Below, piece by piece: positions 48,595 to 56,828 of a stretch of 64,000 nucleotides of DNA. Source of the stretch: Pseudoxanthomonas sp. GM95 (GTDB lineage Bacteria > Pseudomonadota > Gammaproteobacteria > Xanthomonadales > Xanthomonadaceae); the NCBI RefSeq assembly GCF_900109775.1, contig NZ_FOAX01000001.1, positions 186,001 through 250,000 on the forward strand. The letters are read 5' to 3'. The notes below the pieces were generated by a model, which was not told where the DNA came from, searched no databases, and saw only the letters and a program-made list of their open reading frames with translations. Both the position numbers and the translations under genes were made by a program. Numbering within the stretch: the first letter of the stretch is position 1; each line of letters opens with the position of its first letter.

Positions 48595-50592
48595 ATGCGT
48601 TCTGCTTTCCTGCTGTTTTCCTGCGCGGCTGCGCTGCTGACGGCGTGTTCGAAGGAGGCTTCCGCCCCCGACGCCACTTCCGCCACCACGCCCAAGGCCG
48701 CCGCCGTGACCTCTTCTTCCCGCAGCCACGACGAAAGCTCCTACGCCCAGCCTGACCAGGTGGTCATCAAGGACCTGGCGCTGGACATCAAGGTCGACTT
48801 CGACAGCAAGCAGATCGGCGGCACCGCCACCTACCGGCTGGACTGGAAGGACCCCAAGGCCGCCACGCTGCTGCTGGATACGCGCGCGCTGACCATCGAG
48901 AAGGTGGAAGGCGGCGACGCGACCGGCAAGAGCTTCGCTCCACTGGAATACACGCTGGCCGACGCCGACAAGGTGCTGGGCAGCAAGCTGACGATCCAGG
49001 CGCCGCAGCGCAATCCGATCGTGCGCATCACCTACCACGGCGCGTCCGATGCCTCGGGCCTGCAGTGGCTGGAGCCGGCGATGACCGAGGGCAAGCAGCT
49101 GCCCTTCATGTTCAGCCAGTCGCAGGCCATCCATGCGCGCAGCTGGGTGCCGCTGCAGGACACGCCGTCGGTGCGCTTCACCTACACCGCGCATGTGACC
49201 AGCCGTGCGGATGTGATGGTGCTGATGAGCGCGGGCAACGACCCGGCCGCGGTGCGCGATGGCGACTACAACTTCGTCATGAACAAGCCGATCCCGTCCT
49301 ACCTGCTGGCCATCGCCGCCGGTGACCTGGTGTTCCGTCCGCTGTCCGACCGCGCCGGCGTGTGGGCCGAACCGACCATGGCCGACAAGGCGGCCAAGGA
49401 GTTCGAAGACACCGAGAAGATGATCACCACCACCGAGCAGCTGTACGGCCCGTATCGCTGGGGTCGCTACGACATCCTGGTGCTGCCGCCGTCGTTTCCG
49501 TTCGGCGGCATGGAAAACCCGACGCTGACCTTCGCCACGCCCACCGTGATCGTGGGCGACAAGTCGCTGGTGTCGCTGGTGGCCCATGAGCTGGCGCACA
49601 GCTGGTCGGGCAACCTGGTGACCAACGCCAGCTGGAAGGACATCTGGCTCAACGAAGGCTTCACCACCTACGTCCAGGCGCGCATCACCGAGGCCGTCTA
49701 CGGCCAGGAGATGGCCGAGATGGAGCGCCAGATCGACCAGGCCGACCTGGCCGCGGAAATGAAGGACATGCCGGCCGCCAACCAGGTGCTGGCGCTGCCG
49801 CCGCTGGGCGACCACGACCCCGATGGCGTGCTGAGCAGCGTGGCCTACGTCAAGGGCGCGTGGTTCCTGCAGTTCCTGGAGCAGCGCTTCGGCCGCGAGA
49901 CCTTCGATCCGTTCCTGCGCAAATGGTTCGACGATCACTCGTTCAAGAGCGAGACCACCGATGTCTTCGTCGATTACCTGAAGAAGAACCTGCTGCCCAA
50001 GAATCCCAACGCGGTCACCGCCGAGGAACTGGACACCTGGTTGAACAAGCCGGGCATTCCGCCGTTCGCGATCAAGGCGCAGTCACGTGGCTTCGCCCTG
50101 GTCGATACCGCGCGCATCGCCTGGCTGGGCAGCGGCACGCTGCCGGCCAAACAGGCCACCGATGACTGGGAAACCCAGCAGTGGGTGCGCTTCATCGACG
50201 GCCTGGGCGACACCATCAAGCCTGAGCAGCTCAAGCAACTCGATGACGCCTACCACTTCACCGGCACGCCCAACGGCGAGATCGCCATGCGCTGGTATCC
50301 GCTGGCGATCCGCAGCGGCGACAAGGCCGCATGGGAACAAGCCGGTGCCTTCATCGAGCGCGTCGGCCGTCGCAAGCTGATCATGCCGATCTACGCCGAG
50401 CTGGTGAAAACGCCGGAAGGCCTGGCCTTCGCCAAGGAGGTCTTTGCCAAGGCCAAGCCGGGCTATCACCCGATCACCACAGGCTCGGTCGAAGCGATGC
50501 TGGCCGGCGCTGCGCCGACCGCGGCAGCACCTGCGCCGGCCGCACCGGCGGCGCCCGAAGCCCCGAAGCCGTCCACGCCGCCCGCGCAGTAA
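48595..50592 (+). CDS. M1 family aminopeptidase lipoprotein
   Basis: A 665-residue zinc aminopeptidase of the M1 family, close to leukotriene-A4-hydrolase-like enzymes. The lipobox 'LTAC' (Cys18) places it on a membrane facing the periplasm. The substrate-binding 'GGMEN' is at 304-308 and the zinc site H331-E332-x2-H335 with E354 is complete ('HELAHSWSGN' and 'NEGFTTY'). It ends in an Ala/Pro-rich tail of about 30 residues. Likely roles are peptide trimming for nutrition or wall turnover; the substrate is unknown. A terminator follows. Confidence 0.92.
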   Translation: MRSAFLLFSCAAALLTACSKEASAPDATSATTPKAAAVTSSSRSHDESSYAQPDQVVIKDLALDIKVDFDSKQIGGTATYRLDWKDPKAATLLLDTRALTIEKVEGGDATGKSFAPLEYTLADADKVLGSKLTIQAPQRNPIVRITYHGASDASGLQWLEPAMTEGKQLPFMFSQSQAIHARSWVPLQDTPSVRFTYTAHVTSRADVMVLMSAGNDPAAVRDGDYNFVMNKPIPSYLLAIAAGDLVFRPLSDRAGVWAEPTMADKAAKEFEDTEKMITTTEQLYGPYRWGRYDILVLPPSFPFGGMENPTLTFATPTVIVGDKSLVSLVAHELAHSWSGNLVTNASWKDIWLNEGFTTYVQARITEAVYGQEMAEMERQIDQADLAAEMKDMPAANQVLALPPLGDHDPDGVLSSVAYVKGAWFLQFLEQRFGRETFDPFLRKWFDDHSFKSETTDVFVDYLKKNLLPKNPNAVTAEELDTWLNKPGIPPFAIKAQSRGFALVDTARIAWLGSGTLPAKQATDDWETQQWVRFIDGLGDTIKPEQLKQLDDAYHFTGTPNGEIAMRWYPLAIRSGDKAAWEQAGAFIERVGRRKLIMPIYAELVKTPEGLAFAKEVFAKAKPGYHPITTGSVEAMLAGAAPTAAAPAPAAPAAPEAPKPSTPPAQ

Positions 50593-50602
50593 GGGTGCAA
50601 AG

Positions 50603-50653
50603 AAAAAGCCGCCGTGTCGTCCGCTAAGTGCGGATCGATACGGCGGCTTTTTT
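50603..50653 (+). terminator. Terminator after the M1 peptidase
   Basis: AAAAAGCCGCCGT (50603-50615) pairs with ACGGCGGCTTTTT (50640-50652) with a small inner stem in the loop, ending in a T6 run. The symmetric A/T ends allow use from both sides. Confidence 0.85.
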
Positions 50654-50679
50654 ATTGCGCGAACGTCGGGAATTGCTGT

Positions 50680-50749
50680 TGTGGGAGCTGCTCCAGCAGC
50701 GATGGAGCCTTACCGATAAAGCCCCATCGCTGCTGGAGCAGCTCCCACA
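50680..50749. repeat. REP-like palindrome, copy 3 (26-bp perfect arms)
   Basis: The arms at 50680-50705 and 50724-50749 are perfect 26-bp inverted repeats (ends TGTGGGAGC and GCTCCCACA), around an 18-nt loop. It lies between the convergent M1 peptidase and HDOD genes. It is the best-preserved of three copies and could fold into a long stem in RNA from either strand. Confidence 0.85.
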
Positions 50750-50764
50750 TCTCTTTTCCTTGGG

Positions 50765-51838
50765 TCAGGCGGGTTCGAATGCGCTATCGGCCAGCGCGCG
50801 CCAGCGTGGCAGCTGGTCCAGGCGGCCGACCCGGCGCAGGTAGTCCAGGTCCGGCTCGTGGCCTTCGACCAGTGCGGCGGCCACGTGCACCGCGCCGGTC
50901 ACCCAGAACACATTGCCGGCCTGCGCCGGCTGCTGGTGATGGGCGACGGCCTCGACGATCGGCGCGGGCAGGCCCCACAGGCCCAACAGGTAGGCGCCGG
51001 CAATCCCGTGCGACAGGCTGACCTGCTCGCCGTCCCGCTCGACCTGCATCGGCGGCAGCAGCATGCCGACCTGCGACAGCAGGCCCGCGGTGCCGGCCAG
51101 GCCGACGCTGGCGCCGGGCAGCAGCTGCGCGCTCAGGCGCGAGATGCGCAGCGCGCGCTCGCGCACCACGTCGGCGCCGGGGCCGGAGGAAAACACTTCG
51201 CTGGCCAGCACCAGCTGCCGCAACGCGTCCTGGCCCAGGCGGATCACCGCGGTACGCAGGTCGCTGATTTCGCGGCCACCGGAGTAATAGGCCGAATTGC
51301 TCAGGCGCAGCACGCGCGCGACCAGTGCGGGGTCCTGCGACACCACGTCGACCACGTTGCCGGCCTGGGTCGAAGGATCGCGCAGCATGCGGGTCAGGGT
51401 GAGGTACTGGCGCGGCGCGGCCGGCAGCGGGCCGGCGCGTTCGATCGCCTGCTTGAGGCCGGCGTCGTCCAGCAGGCCGCGCAGGGTCGCCATGCCTTCG
51501 ATCGCTTCGATCACGGCCACGCCATCCAGCGGCACCGGCAGCACGCGATGGACCACGTCCAGCGCATGCATCACTTCCTCGTCGCGATGGCCGTCCATCA
51601 GCACGATGCGCGCCGCCAGCGGGTGCTGGTCGCGCACGTGGTGCAGCAGCAGGTTGCAGCGGTTCCAGCCGTGGGCCGAAAAACACACCAGCGCATCGAG
51701 CGCGTCCATCGCGCCCAGCGGCGTTGGGCCATCGTCCAGCGGCAGCCAGGTGACCTCCCAGTCCAGTCCCTGGCTGGCCAGTTCGGCCCGCAAGGTTGCG
51801 GCGTCTTCGCCGTGTTCGCCCGCCACTACGATGTGCAC
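50765..51838 (-). CDS. HDOD domain protein with N-terminal pseudo-receiver
   Basis: A 357-residue protein. Residues 1-125 look like a response-regulator receiver fold but lack the acidic pocket, the phospho-acceptor Asp (the third strand ends 'LVCFSAHG') and the late Lys. Residues 135-340 are an HDOD domain ('LPAAPRQYLTLTRMLRDPS', 'VVSQDPALVARVLRLSNSA', 'RTAVIRLGQDALRQLVL', 'GLLSQVGMLLPP'), a degenerate HD fold used as a signalling scaffold. The GTG at 51838 follows GGAGAGACA, a clear ribosome site, so longer extensions were rejected. It is the last gene of the motC unit. Confidence 0.86.
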   Translation of the reverse strand: MHIVVAGEHGEDAATLRAELASQGLDWEVTWLPLDDGPTPLGAMDALDALVCFSAHGWNRCNLLLHHVRDQHPLAARIVLMDGHRDEEVMHALDVVHRVLPVPLDGVAVIEAIEGMATLRGLLDDAGLKQAIERAGPLPAAPRQYLTLTRMLRDPSTQAGNVVDVVSQDPALVARVLRLSNSAYYSGGREISDLRTAVIRLGQDALRQLVLASEVFSSGPGADVVRERALRISRLSAQLLPGASVGLAGTAGLLSQVGMLLPPMQVERDGEQVSLSHGIAGAYLLGLWGLPAPIVEAVAHHQQPAQAGNVFWVTGAVHVAAALVEGHEPDLDYLRRVGRLDQLPRWRALADSAFEPA

Positions 51839-51920
51839 TGTCTCTCCAAGGTGTCGTGTTGCACGTTCCAGCGGAGATGATAACAACGCGTTCACGCAAG
51901 AACGCGGTTTTTCAGGTGTT

Positions 51921-52586
51921 TTATGCCGGTTGCGCGGGTGTGGGCAGGAGCGCGATGACACGGCTGCCAGCATCCGTGGCGGTTTCCTGCAGGCTGCCGC
52001 CGAGCAGCGTGGCGCGCTCGCGCATGGCCAACCGGCCGAAGCCCGGCGGCTGGGTGGTGTCGTAACCGCGACCGTTGTCGTCCACCTGCAGGCGCAGGCC
52101 ATCGTCGGTGTGTGCGAGCTGGACGGTGAGCCGGGTCGCGTGGCCGTGGCGCAGCGCGTTGGTGATCGCTTCCTGCGCGATGCGGTAGGCGGCCAGTTCG
52201 ATCGCGGGTGCGGCGCGGGGAAAATCCGAGGGGGCGATCAGGTCCAGCGTGGCGTGCCCGCGTGCCGCCAATGCATCGCCAAGATCCTGCAGCGCGGCGA
52301 CCAGGCCCAGGCTGTCCAGCTGTGGCGGGCGCAGGCCGCGCGCGACGCTGCGAATGCGCGCCAGCGCGTCGTCGGCCAGCACCAGCACATCGCAGGCCAG
52401 GTCCTGTTGCCTTGGATCTTCCAAGGTATCGGCCAGGGCGCTGGCGCTCAGGCGCAGCGCGGTGAGCAGCTGGCCGACCTCGTCATGCAGGTCTCGGGCC
52501 AGTGCACGCCGCTCGGCTTCCTGCGCATCGAGCAGGGCGCCGGTGGGAAGCGAGTCGGGTGGCGCGGGCGGCCGGGACGCGGTCAT
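51921..52586 (-). CDS. Soluble HisKA_3-type histidine kinase core
   Basis: A 221-residue protein with only the dimerisation/phosphoacceptor domain (NarX/DegS type HisKA_3, 'RALARDLHDEVGQ' with His34) and an HATPase_c domain ('AAYRIAQEAITNALRHGHA' as the N box and 'VDDNGRGYD' as the G box). It has no membrane segment, sensor or receiver domain. Kinases of this group normally pair with LuxR-type regulators, none of which is nearby. The start is 9 nt after the GGDEF-EAL stop, so it belongs to that unit. Confidence 0.88.
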   Translation of the reverse strand: MTASRPPAPPDSLPTGALLDAQEAERRALARDLHDEVGQLLTALRLSASALADTLEDPRQQDLACDVLVLADDALARIRSVARGLRPPQLDSLGLVAALQDLGDALAARGHATLDLIAPSDFPRAAPAIELAAYRIAQEAITNALRHGHATRLTVQLAHTDDGLRLQVDDNGRGYDTTQPPGFGRLAMRERATLLGGSLQETATDAGSRVIALLPTPAQPA

Positions 52587-52595
52587 CCCGCAAGA

Positions 52596-54038
52596 TTACG
52601 CGAGGTGGCTGCCCGGCAGCTCGCGCGCCTTCTGGTAGCTGTCCAGCCACTGGTCAAACTCCAGCGCTGGCAGCGCGGGCGAGTACAGGTAGCCCTGGAC
52701 TTCGTTGCAGCCCAGCGCGCGCAGGAATTCGGCCTGCACGCTGGACTCCACGCCTTCGGCCGTGACCTGCAGGTCGAAGTTGCGCGCGATCAGCAGGATC
52801 GAACGCACGATCGCCGCGTCGCCACGGTCCTGCATCACATCGCGCACGAACCCGCGATCGATCTTGACCCGGTCCACGGCCAGGTGATGCAGCATCGACA
52901 GCGACGCATAGCCGGTACCGAAGTCGTCGTAGGCCACGCGCACGCCGCGGCGACGCAGCGCCTGCAGCGTGGCGCCGCAGCCTTCGTCGTTGCGCAGGGC
53001 GATGGTTTCGGTGAGTTCCAGTTCCAGGCGCGCCGGGGCCAGCTTGCTGTTGATCAGCGCGTTGTCCACCTCGTGCAGGAAATCCTCGTGGTCGAACTGC
53101 GCCGGGAACAGGTTGACGCTCACCGCCAGCGGCCGGCCATCGACCAACGGCCAGGTGGTGGCGTCCTTGCAGGCCTGCTCCAGGATCCACCAGCCCACGG
53201 TGGTGGCGATGCCGCTGATGGCCAGCGCGTCCAGGAACGCGGCCGGCATCAGCAGGCCGCGCTCGGGATGGCGCCAGCGCAGCAGCGCCTCGGCGCCGGC
53301 GACACGGCCGGATTTCAGTTCGATCTGCGGCTGGTAGTGGAGCTCGAACTCGCCGTCGCGCTCGGCGCGGCGCAGCTCCAGGTCGAGCTTGCGGCGGTCG
53401 ATCGCCTCGGTGCGCATGCCTGGCTCGAACCGGCGCAGCGAGCGGCCGCGCGTGCGCTTGGCGTGGTGCATGGCCAGCTGCGCGCGCGTCACCAGTTCCA
53501 GCGCGTCGGGGCGCTCGGGCGAGACATCGACCGCGGCAATTTCGTCGCCGCTCTCGTCGGCGATGGCCGGGGCCTCGTCGTGGTCCAGCGCCATGCCGAT
53601 GCAGGCGTCCAAGTGCACGCGATGCAGGTCCACTTCACAGGGCTGGGCCAAGTCCAGCAGCAAGGCATTGAGCATCGCTTCGATGGTTTTCTGGCGCGCG
53701 CTGGGGAAGGCCATCGCGAACTCGTCGCCATCCAGGCGCGACAGGTACACATCGTCGGGCAGGCGCGCGAGCAGGCGCGCGGCCACCACCTGCAGCACGG
53801 TCTCGGCGGTGCCGTGGCCCAGGGTCACGATGATCGAGCGGAAGTTGTCCAGGCCCAGCAGCGCGACCGCGGTGGGTTCGCCGGACATGCGCCGCGCGTC
53901 CAGCGTGGCCAGCAGCGCGTTGCGGTTGGGCAGGCCGGTGACCGGGTCTTCCTCGGCACGGGTCGGTTCGCGCGGCACGCTGTCCAGCAACGCGTCGACG
54001 TAATGCACCAGCAGGTCGTCGGAGGGCGGATGGTTCAT
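52596..54038 (-). CDS. GGDEF-EAL protein, probable c-di-GMP phosphodiesterase
   Basis: A 480-residue cytoplasmic protein with a GGDEF domain (about 30-190) whose motif reads D103-G-D-E-F, with the first Gly replaced, and an EAL domain (about 225-470). The EAL site looks complete: E250-A-L-L-R, 'ELTET', 'DDFGTGYASLSML', 'KIDRGFV' and 'AEGVES'. Phosphodiesterase activity is expected; cyclase activity is doubtful. There is no sensory domain. The ATG overlaps the parA stop by 4 nt, which ties it to the stator operon and to control of swimming. Confidence 0.88.
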   Translation of the reverse strand: MNHPPSDDLLVHYVDALLDSVPREPTRAEEDPVTGLPNRNALLATLDARRMSGEPTAVALLGLDNFRSIIVTLGHGTAETVLQVVAARLLARLPDDVYLSRLDGDEFAMAFPSARQKTIEAMLNALLLDLAQPCEVDLHRVHLDACIGMALDHDEAPAIADESGDEIAAVDVSPERPDALELVTRAQLAMHHAKRTRGRSLRRFEPGMRTEAIDRRKLDLELRRAERDGEFELHYQPQIELKSGRVAGAEALLRWRHPERGLLMPAAFLDALAISGIATTVGWWILEQACKDATTWPLVDGRPLAVSVNLFPAQFDHEDFLHEVDNALINSKLAPARLELELTETIALRNDEGCGATLQALRRRGVRVAYDDFGTGYASLSMLHHLAVDRVKIDRGFVRDVMQDRGDAAIVRSILLIARNFDLQVTAEGVESSVQAEFLRALGCNEVQGYLYSPALPALEFDQWLDSYQKARELPGSHLA

Positions 54039-54814
54039 GCAGCCCGGCTCTGCGGCGTGGTCGCCGGCGGCTGGGCGAGCAACCAGTCCAGCGCCTGCTG
54101 GTAGGCGTCGGCGCCGGCGCCGGACAGCGGACTGTTGGCGGCGATCGCGCGCGCGTCGCGCAGGCGCGCGTCCATCGGCACCGCGTCGGGCCACACGCGG
54201 CCGGCGTACAGGCCGTGCAGCAGTTCCAGGCTTTGCGCGCCCAGGGTGGTGCGCTTGTCGAACAGCGTCGGCAGGACGAAGCGCGCCAGCGGCCGGCGGC
54301 GCGAGGTCTCCACCATTTCGGCGGTGCGCAGCATGTCGGCCAGGCCGTGCAGGGCCAGCGGATCGGTCTGGGTCGGCACCACCAGGCAATCGGCGGCGGC
54401 CAGCGCGTTGACCATCAGCAGGCCCAGCGTGGGTGGGCAATCGAGCAGGGTGTAGTCGTAGAGCTGGGTGACGCCGGCCAGCGCGCGCTGCAGGGCCATC
54501 CCCAGGCCCGGCTGGGTGGCGCTGCGGCGTTCCAGCGTGGCCAGGCCCGGCTGGGCGGCGAGCAGGCGCAGCCGCTCGATTGGCGTGGTGCGGGCCAGCG
54601 TATCCAGGCCCGGCGCGCCGACCGAAAAGAGTTCATGGGTGCCGCTGGGAACCGGATGGCGCGGCACGTTGAACGCGCGCGTCATCGAGGCGTGCGGGTC
54701 CAGGTCGATCAGCAGCACGCGCTGGCCCGATTCGGCCAGGCCACGGGCCAGGCACAGGGTGCTGGTGGTCTTGCCGACGCCGCCCTTCTGGTTGGCGATT
54801 GCCCAGATCTGCAT
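54035..54814 (-). CDS. parA: ParA/MinD-type ATPase of the flagellar/stator locus
   Basis: A 259-residue deviant Walker ATPase with 'KGGVGKTT' at residues 10-17, 'LLIDLDPHASMT' and 'YDYTLLDCPPTLG'. In polar flagellates a ParA-like ATPase (ParC) next to motCD and che genes positions chemotaxis arrays at the old pole; that role is inferred here from location. There is no ParB gene beside it, which argues against a plasmid or chromosome partition role. It starts 1 nt after the motD stop and overlaps the GGDEF-EAL gene. Confidence 0.88.
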   Translation of the reverse strand: MQIWAIANQKGGVGKTTSTLCLARGLAESGQRVLLIDLDPHASMTRAFNVPRHPVPSGTHELFSVGAPGLDTLARTTPIERLRLLAAQPGLATLERRSATQPGLGMALQRALAGVTQLYDYTLLDCPPTLGLLMVNALAAADCLVVPTQTDPLALHGLADMLRTAEMVETSRRRPLARFVLPTLFDKRTTLGAQSLELLHGLYAGRVWPDAVPMDARLRDARAIAANSPLSGAGADAYQQALDWLLAQPPATTPQSRAA

Positions 54815-54815
54815 G

Positions 54816-55856
54816 TCAGTTGCCTCCCTGTGCGGCGGGGCTGACGCCGGTCATGGCCGCGGGCACGGCGGTGGCGACCGGCGGGGCGGCTAGGGTCGCG
54901 GCATCGGGCGACGGCGCAGCGGCCGGTACCTGCGCGGCGACGGTGGGCGTGGCGACCAGCGCATCCGGACCCTGCGGCGCGCCTTCCGGTGCGGCCAGGA
55001 TGACCAGCATCACGCGACGGTTGGCATTGCGGCCCTCGGCGGTGCTGTTGTCGGCGATGGGCTGGTATTCGCCGTAGCCGACCACGGCCAGGCGCGAGGC
55101 CGGCACGCCCTGGTCGGCCAGCACGTGGACCACGCTGGCGGCGCGCGCGGCCGACAGTTCCCAGTTGGAGGCGTACTGCGCGGTCGCGATCGGCTGGTTG
55201 TCGGTATAGCCCTCCACGCGCACGGCGTTGGGCACATCGCGCAGCACGTCGGCCACTTCGCGCACGGTCTTGGCGGCGACGGGATTGGGCGCGGCCACAC
55301 CGCTGGCGAACAGGATGTCGCTCTGGATTTCCACTTCCAGATAGTTGGCGCCGCGGCGCACGGTGACGAGCTTCTTCTGCACCAGGTCGGACAGCACGGC
55401 CTGGATGTTTTCGCCCAGCGCCATCAGCTGGCCTTCGGAAGTGCCATTGCCCTTGCCGGCGCCGGGACCTGCGCCATTGCCGTCCAGCGCGGTGGGCACC
55501 ATGCCGGGCGTGGTCTTGCCATAGCGCGGCATGTCCAGCGACTGGCGCAGCTTGGACTGCATCAGTTGGCTGGCTGGCGCCGGCCCATTGCGCGCGGCGG
55601 CCGTGGCCAGCGAGGGACGATCGAACGAAGAGCCCAGCAGCTGGTGCTTGCCCAGCTGCAGCGGCGAGATCGAGCGCGGCGGGCCGCCGAACTCGGCGTT
55701 GAGCGCATCGGACACCGCGCGGAACTTGCCCTCGTTGACCGAGGAGATCGCATACATCACCACGAACAGCGCCAGCAGCAGCGTCACCAGGTCGCCATAG
55801 GGGATGGCCCAGGCTTCGTGGTTGGCGTGTTCTTCGTGGACATGCTTGCGCGCCAT
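54816..55856 (-). CDS. motD: Flagellar motor stator protein MotD (MotB family)
   Basis: A 346-residue stator B subunit. A short cytoplasmic tail is followed by one membrane helix with the proton-carrying Asp22 ('YGDLVTLLLALFVVMYAIS'), a linker, and a C-terminal OmpA-like peptidoglycan-binding domain ('ILFASGVAAPNPVAAKTV', 'RVEGYTDNQPI', 'NWELSAARAASVV', 'GYGEYQPIADNSTAEGRNA'). An Ala/Pro-rich tail of about 50 residues follows. It sits 10 nt downstream of motC. The motCD pair is the second stator type known from Pseudomonas and xanthomonads. Confidence 0.94.
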   Translation of the reverse strand: MARKHVHEEHANHEAWAIPYGDLVTLLLALFVVMYAISSVNEGKFRAVSDALNAEFGGPPRSISPLQLGKHQLLGSSFDRPSLATAAARNGPAPASQLMQSKLRQSLDMPRYGKTTPGMVPTALDGNGAGPGAGKGNGTSEGQLMALGENIQAVLSDLVQKKLVTVRRGANYLEVEIQSDILFASGVAAPNPVAAKTVREVADVLRDVPNAVRVEGYTDNQPIATAQYASNWELSAARAASVVHVLADQGVPASRLAVVGYGEYQPIADNSTAEGRNANRRVMLVILAAPEGAPQGPDALVATPTVAAQVPAAAPSPDAATLAAPPVATAVPAAMTGVSPAAQGGN

Positions 55857-55866
55857 CGTCGTGCCC

Positions 55867-56610
55867 TTAGTGCTGCACGTAGACGGACAGGCGCGACTCG
55901 ATGTTGCGCGGGTTCTCGCCCTGGGCGATGGCGATCAGGCCTTCCAGGACCATCTCGCTGGATTCGTTCTGCTCGGCGATCAGCGCCTTGAGCTTGCTGG
56001 CCATCGGCAGGAACAGCAGGTTGGCCAGGCCGATGCCGTAGATGGTCGCGGTGAACGCGGCGGCGATGCCGTGGCCCAGCTTGGACGGGTCGGCCAGGTT
56101 CTTCATCACCGCGATCAAGCCCAGCACCGCGCCGATGATGCCCAGGGTCGGTGCATAGATGCCCATGCCCTCGAACACCTTGGCCGCGGCGGTGTTGCGG
56201 GTCTGCTGGTGGTGCATCTCGGTTTCGAGCACGTTGCGGATCGAGTCCGGCTCGATGCCGTCCACGACCATCTGCAGGCCTTTCTTGATGAAGGGGTTGT
56301 CCTGTTCCTTGACCTGGGCTTCCAGGCCCAGCAGGCCCTGCTTGCGCGCGGTGTTGGACCACTCGACGATCTTGGCCAGGGTGCCGGCGCGGTCCTGGCT
56401 GGGTGGCAGGAACACCCACTTGGCCAGCTTCCACGCCAGCATGAAGGTGCTCATGTGGGTCTGGATCATGATCGCGGCGAAGGTGCCGACCACCACGATG
56501 ACGAACGCGGCCGGCGACCACAGGGCTTCGATGCCCGCACCCTTGAGCACGCTGCCAAGCAGCAGTGCGCACAGCGCGAGAATTCCACCAATGAGGCTGA
56601 GCTTGTCCAT
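55867..56610 (-). CDS. motC: Flagellar motor stator protein MotC (MotA family)
   Basis: A 247-residue stator A subunit with four membrane helices: 'LIGGILALCALLLGSV', 'AAFVIVVVGTFAAIMI', and a late pair including 'MGIYAPTLGIIGAVLGLIAVM' with the conserved Pro. The large cytoplasmic loop carries the torque-generating charged helix region ('RAGTLAKIVEWSNTARKQG'). The ATG at 56610 gives the family start 'MDKLSLIGG'; a longer extension is not conserved. It heads the motC-motD-parA unit, behind a 305-nt upstream region with a sigma-54 element. Confidence 0.94.
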   Translation of the reverse strand: MDKLSLIGGILALCALLLGSVLKGAGIEALWSPAAFVIVVVGTFAAIMIQTHMSTFMLAWKLAKWVFLPPSQDRAGTLAKIVEWSNTARKQGLLGLEAQVKEQDNPFIKKGLQMVVDGIEPDSIRNVLETEMHHQQTRNTAAAKVFEGMGIYAPTLGIIGAVLGLIAVMKNLADPSKLGHGIAAAFTATIYGIGLANLLFLPMASKLKALIAEQNESSEMVLEGLIAIAQGENPRNIESRLSVYVQH

Positions 56611-56656
56611 GGTCACTTTGACGGCCGGGGGCCGGAATCCTGAAGGGGGAATTTTT

Positions 56657-56672
56657 GCCCGTCGCAACGGGC
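56657..56672 (-). other. Hairpin in the motC mRNA leader
   Basis: GCCCGT and ACGGGC form a 6-bp stem with a 4-nt loop, 47 nt before the motC ATG. The transcript continues with AAAAATT and not with U's, so it is not a terminator for this strand. Confidence 0.35.
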
Positions 56673-56741
56673 ACGGACCGGGCCGGGTCTGCGACCTGGC
56701 CAGGGCAGGTCCGGTCAGGGCGACCGGCTGCACTCAGGCAC

Positions 56742-56757
56742 AGCAAGATGCGTGCCG
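56742..56757 (-). promoter_or_regulatory. Sigma-54 (RpoN) promoter of motC
   Basis: Read on the minus strand, CGGCACG-CATC-TTGCT matches the -24/-12 consensus TGGCACG-N4-TTGCW at every position except the first. GG and GC are separated by exactly 10 nt. It points toward motC, with the start near 56731 and a leader of about 120 nt. Flagellar genes in this family are commonly RpoN/FleQ dependent. Confidence 0.7.
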
Positions 56758-56828
56758 AGGGAGAAGGCCGCGCGGCGTTGCGCGGGGCGGCCGGGTGCTG
56801 CGGTGGCCTGCCGAAACGCAGGCAAAGG

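Noticed and set aside
51297..54104. 935-codon plus-strand frame opposite the HDOD, kinase and GGDEF-EAL genes
   Set aside because: All three minus-strand proteins have ordered, recognisable motifs; the plus frame has none.
56657..56672. Hairpin before motC as a terminator for fliA
   Set aside because: On the transcribed strand it is followed by A's and not U's, and the stem is only 6 bp.
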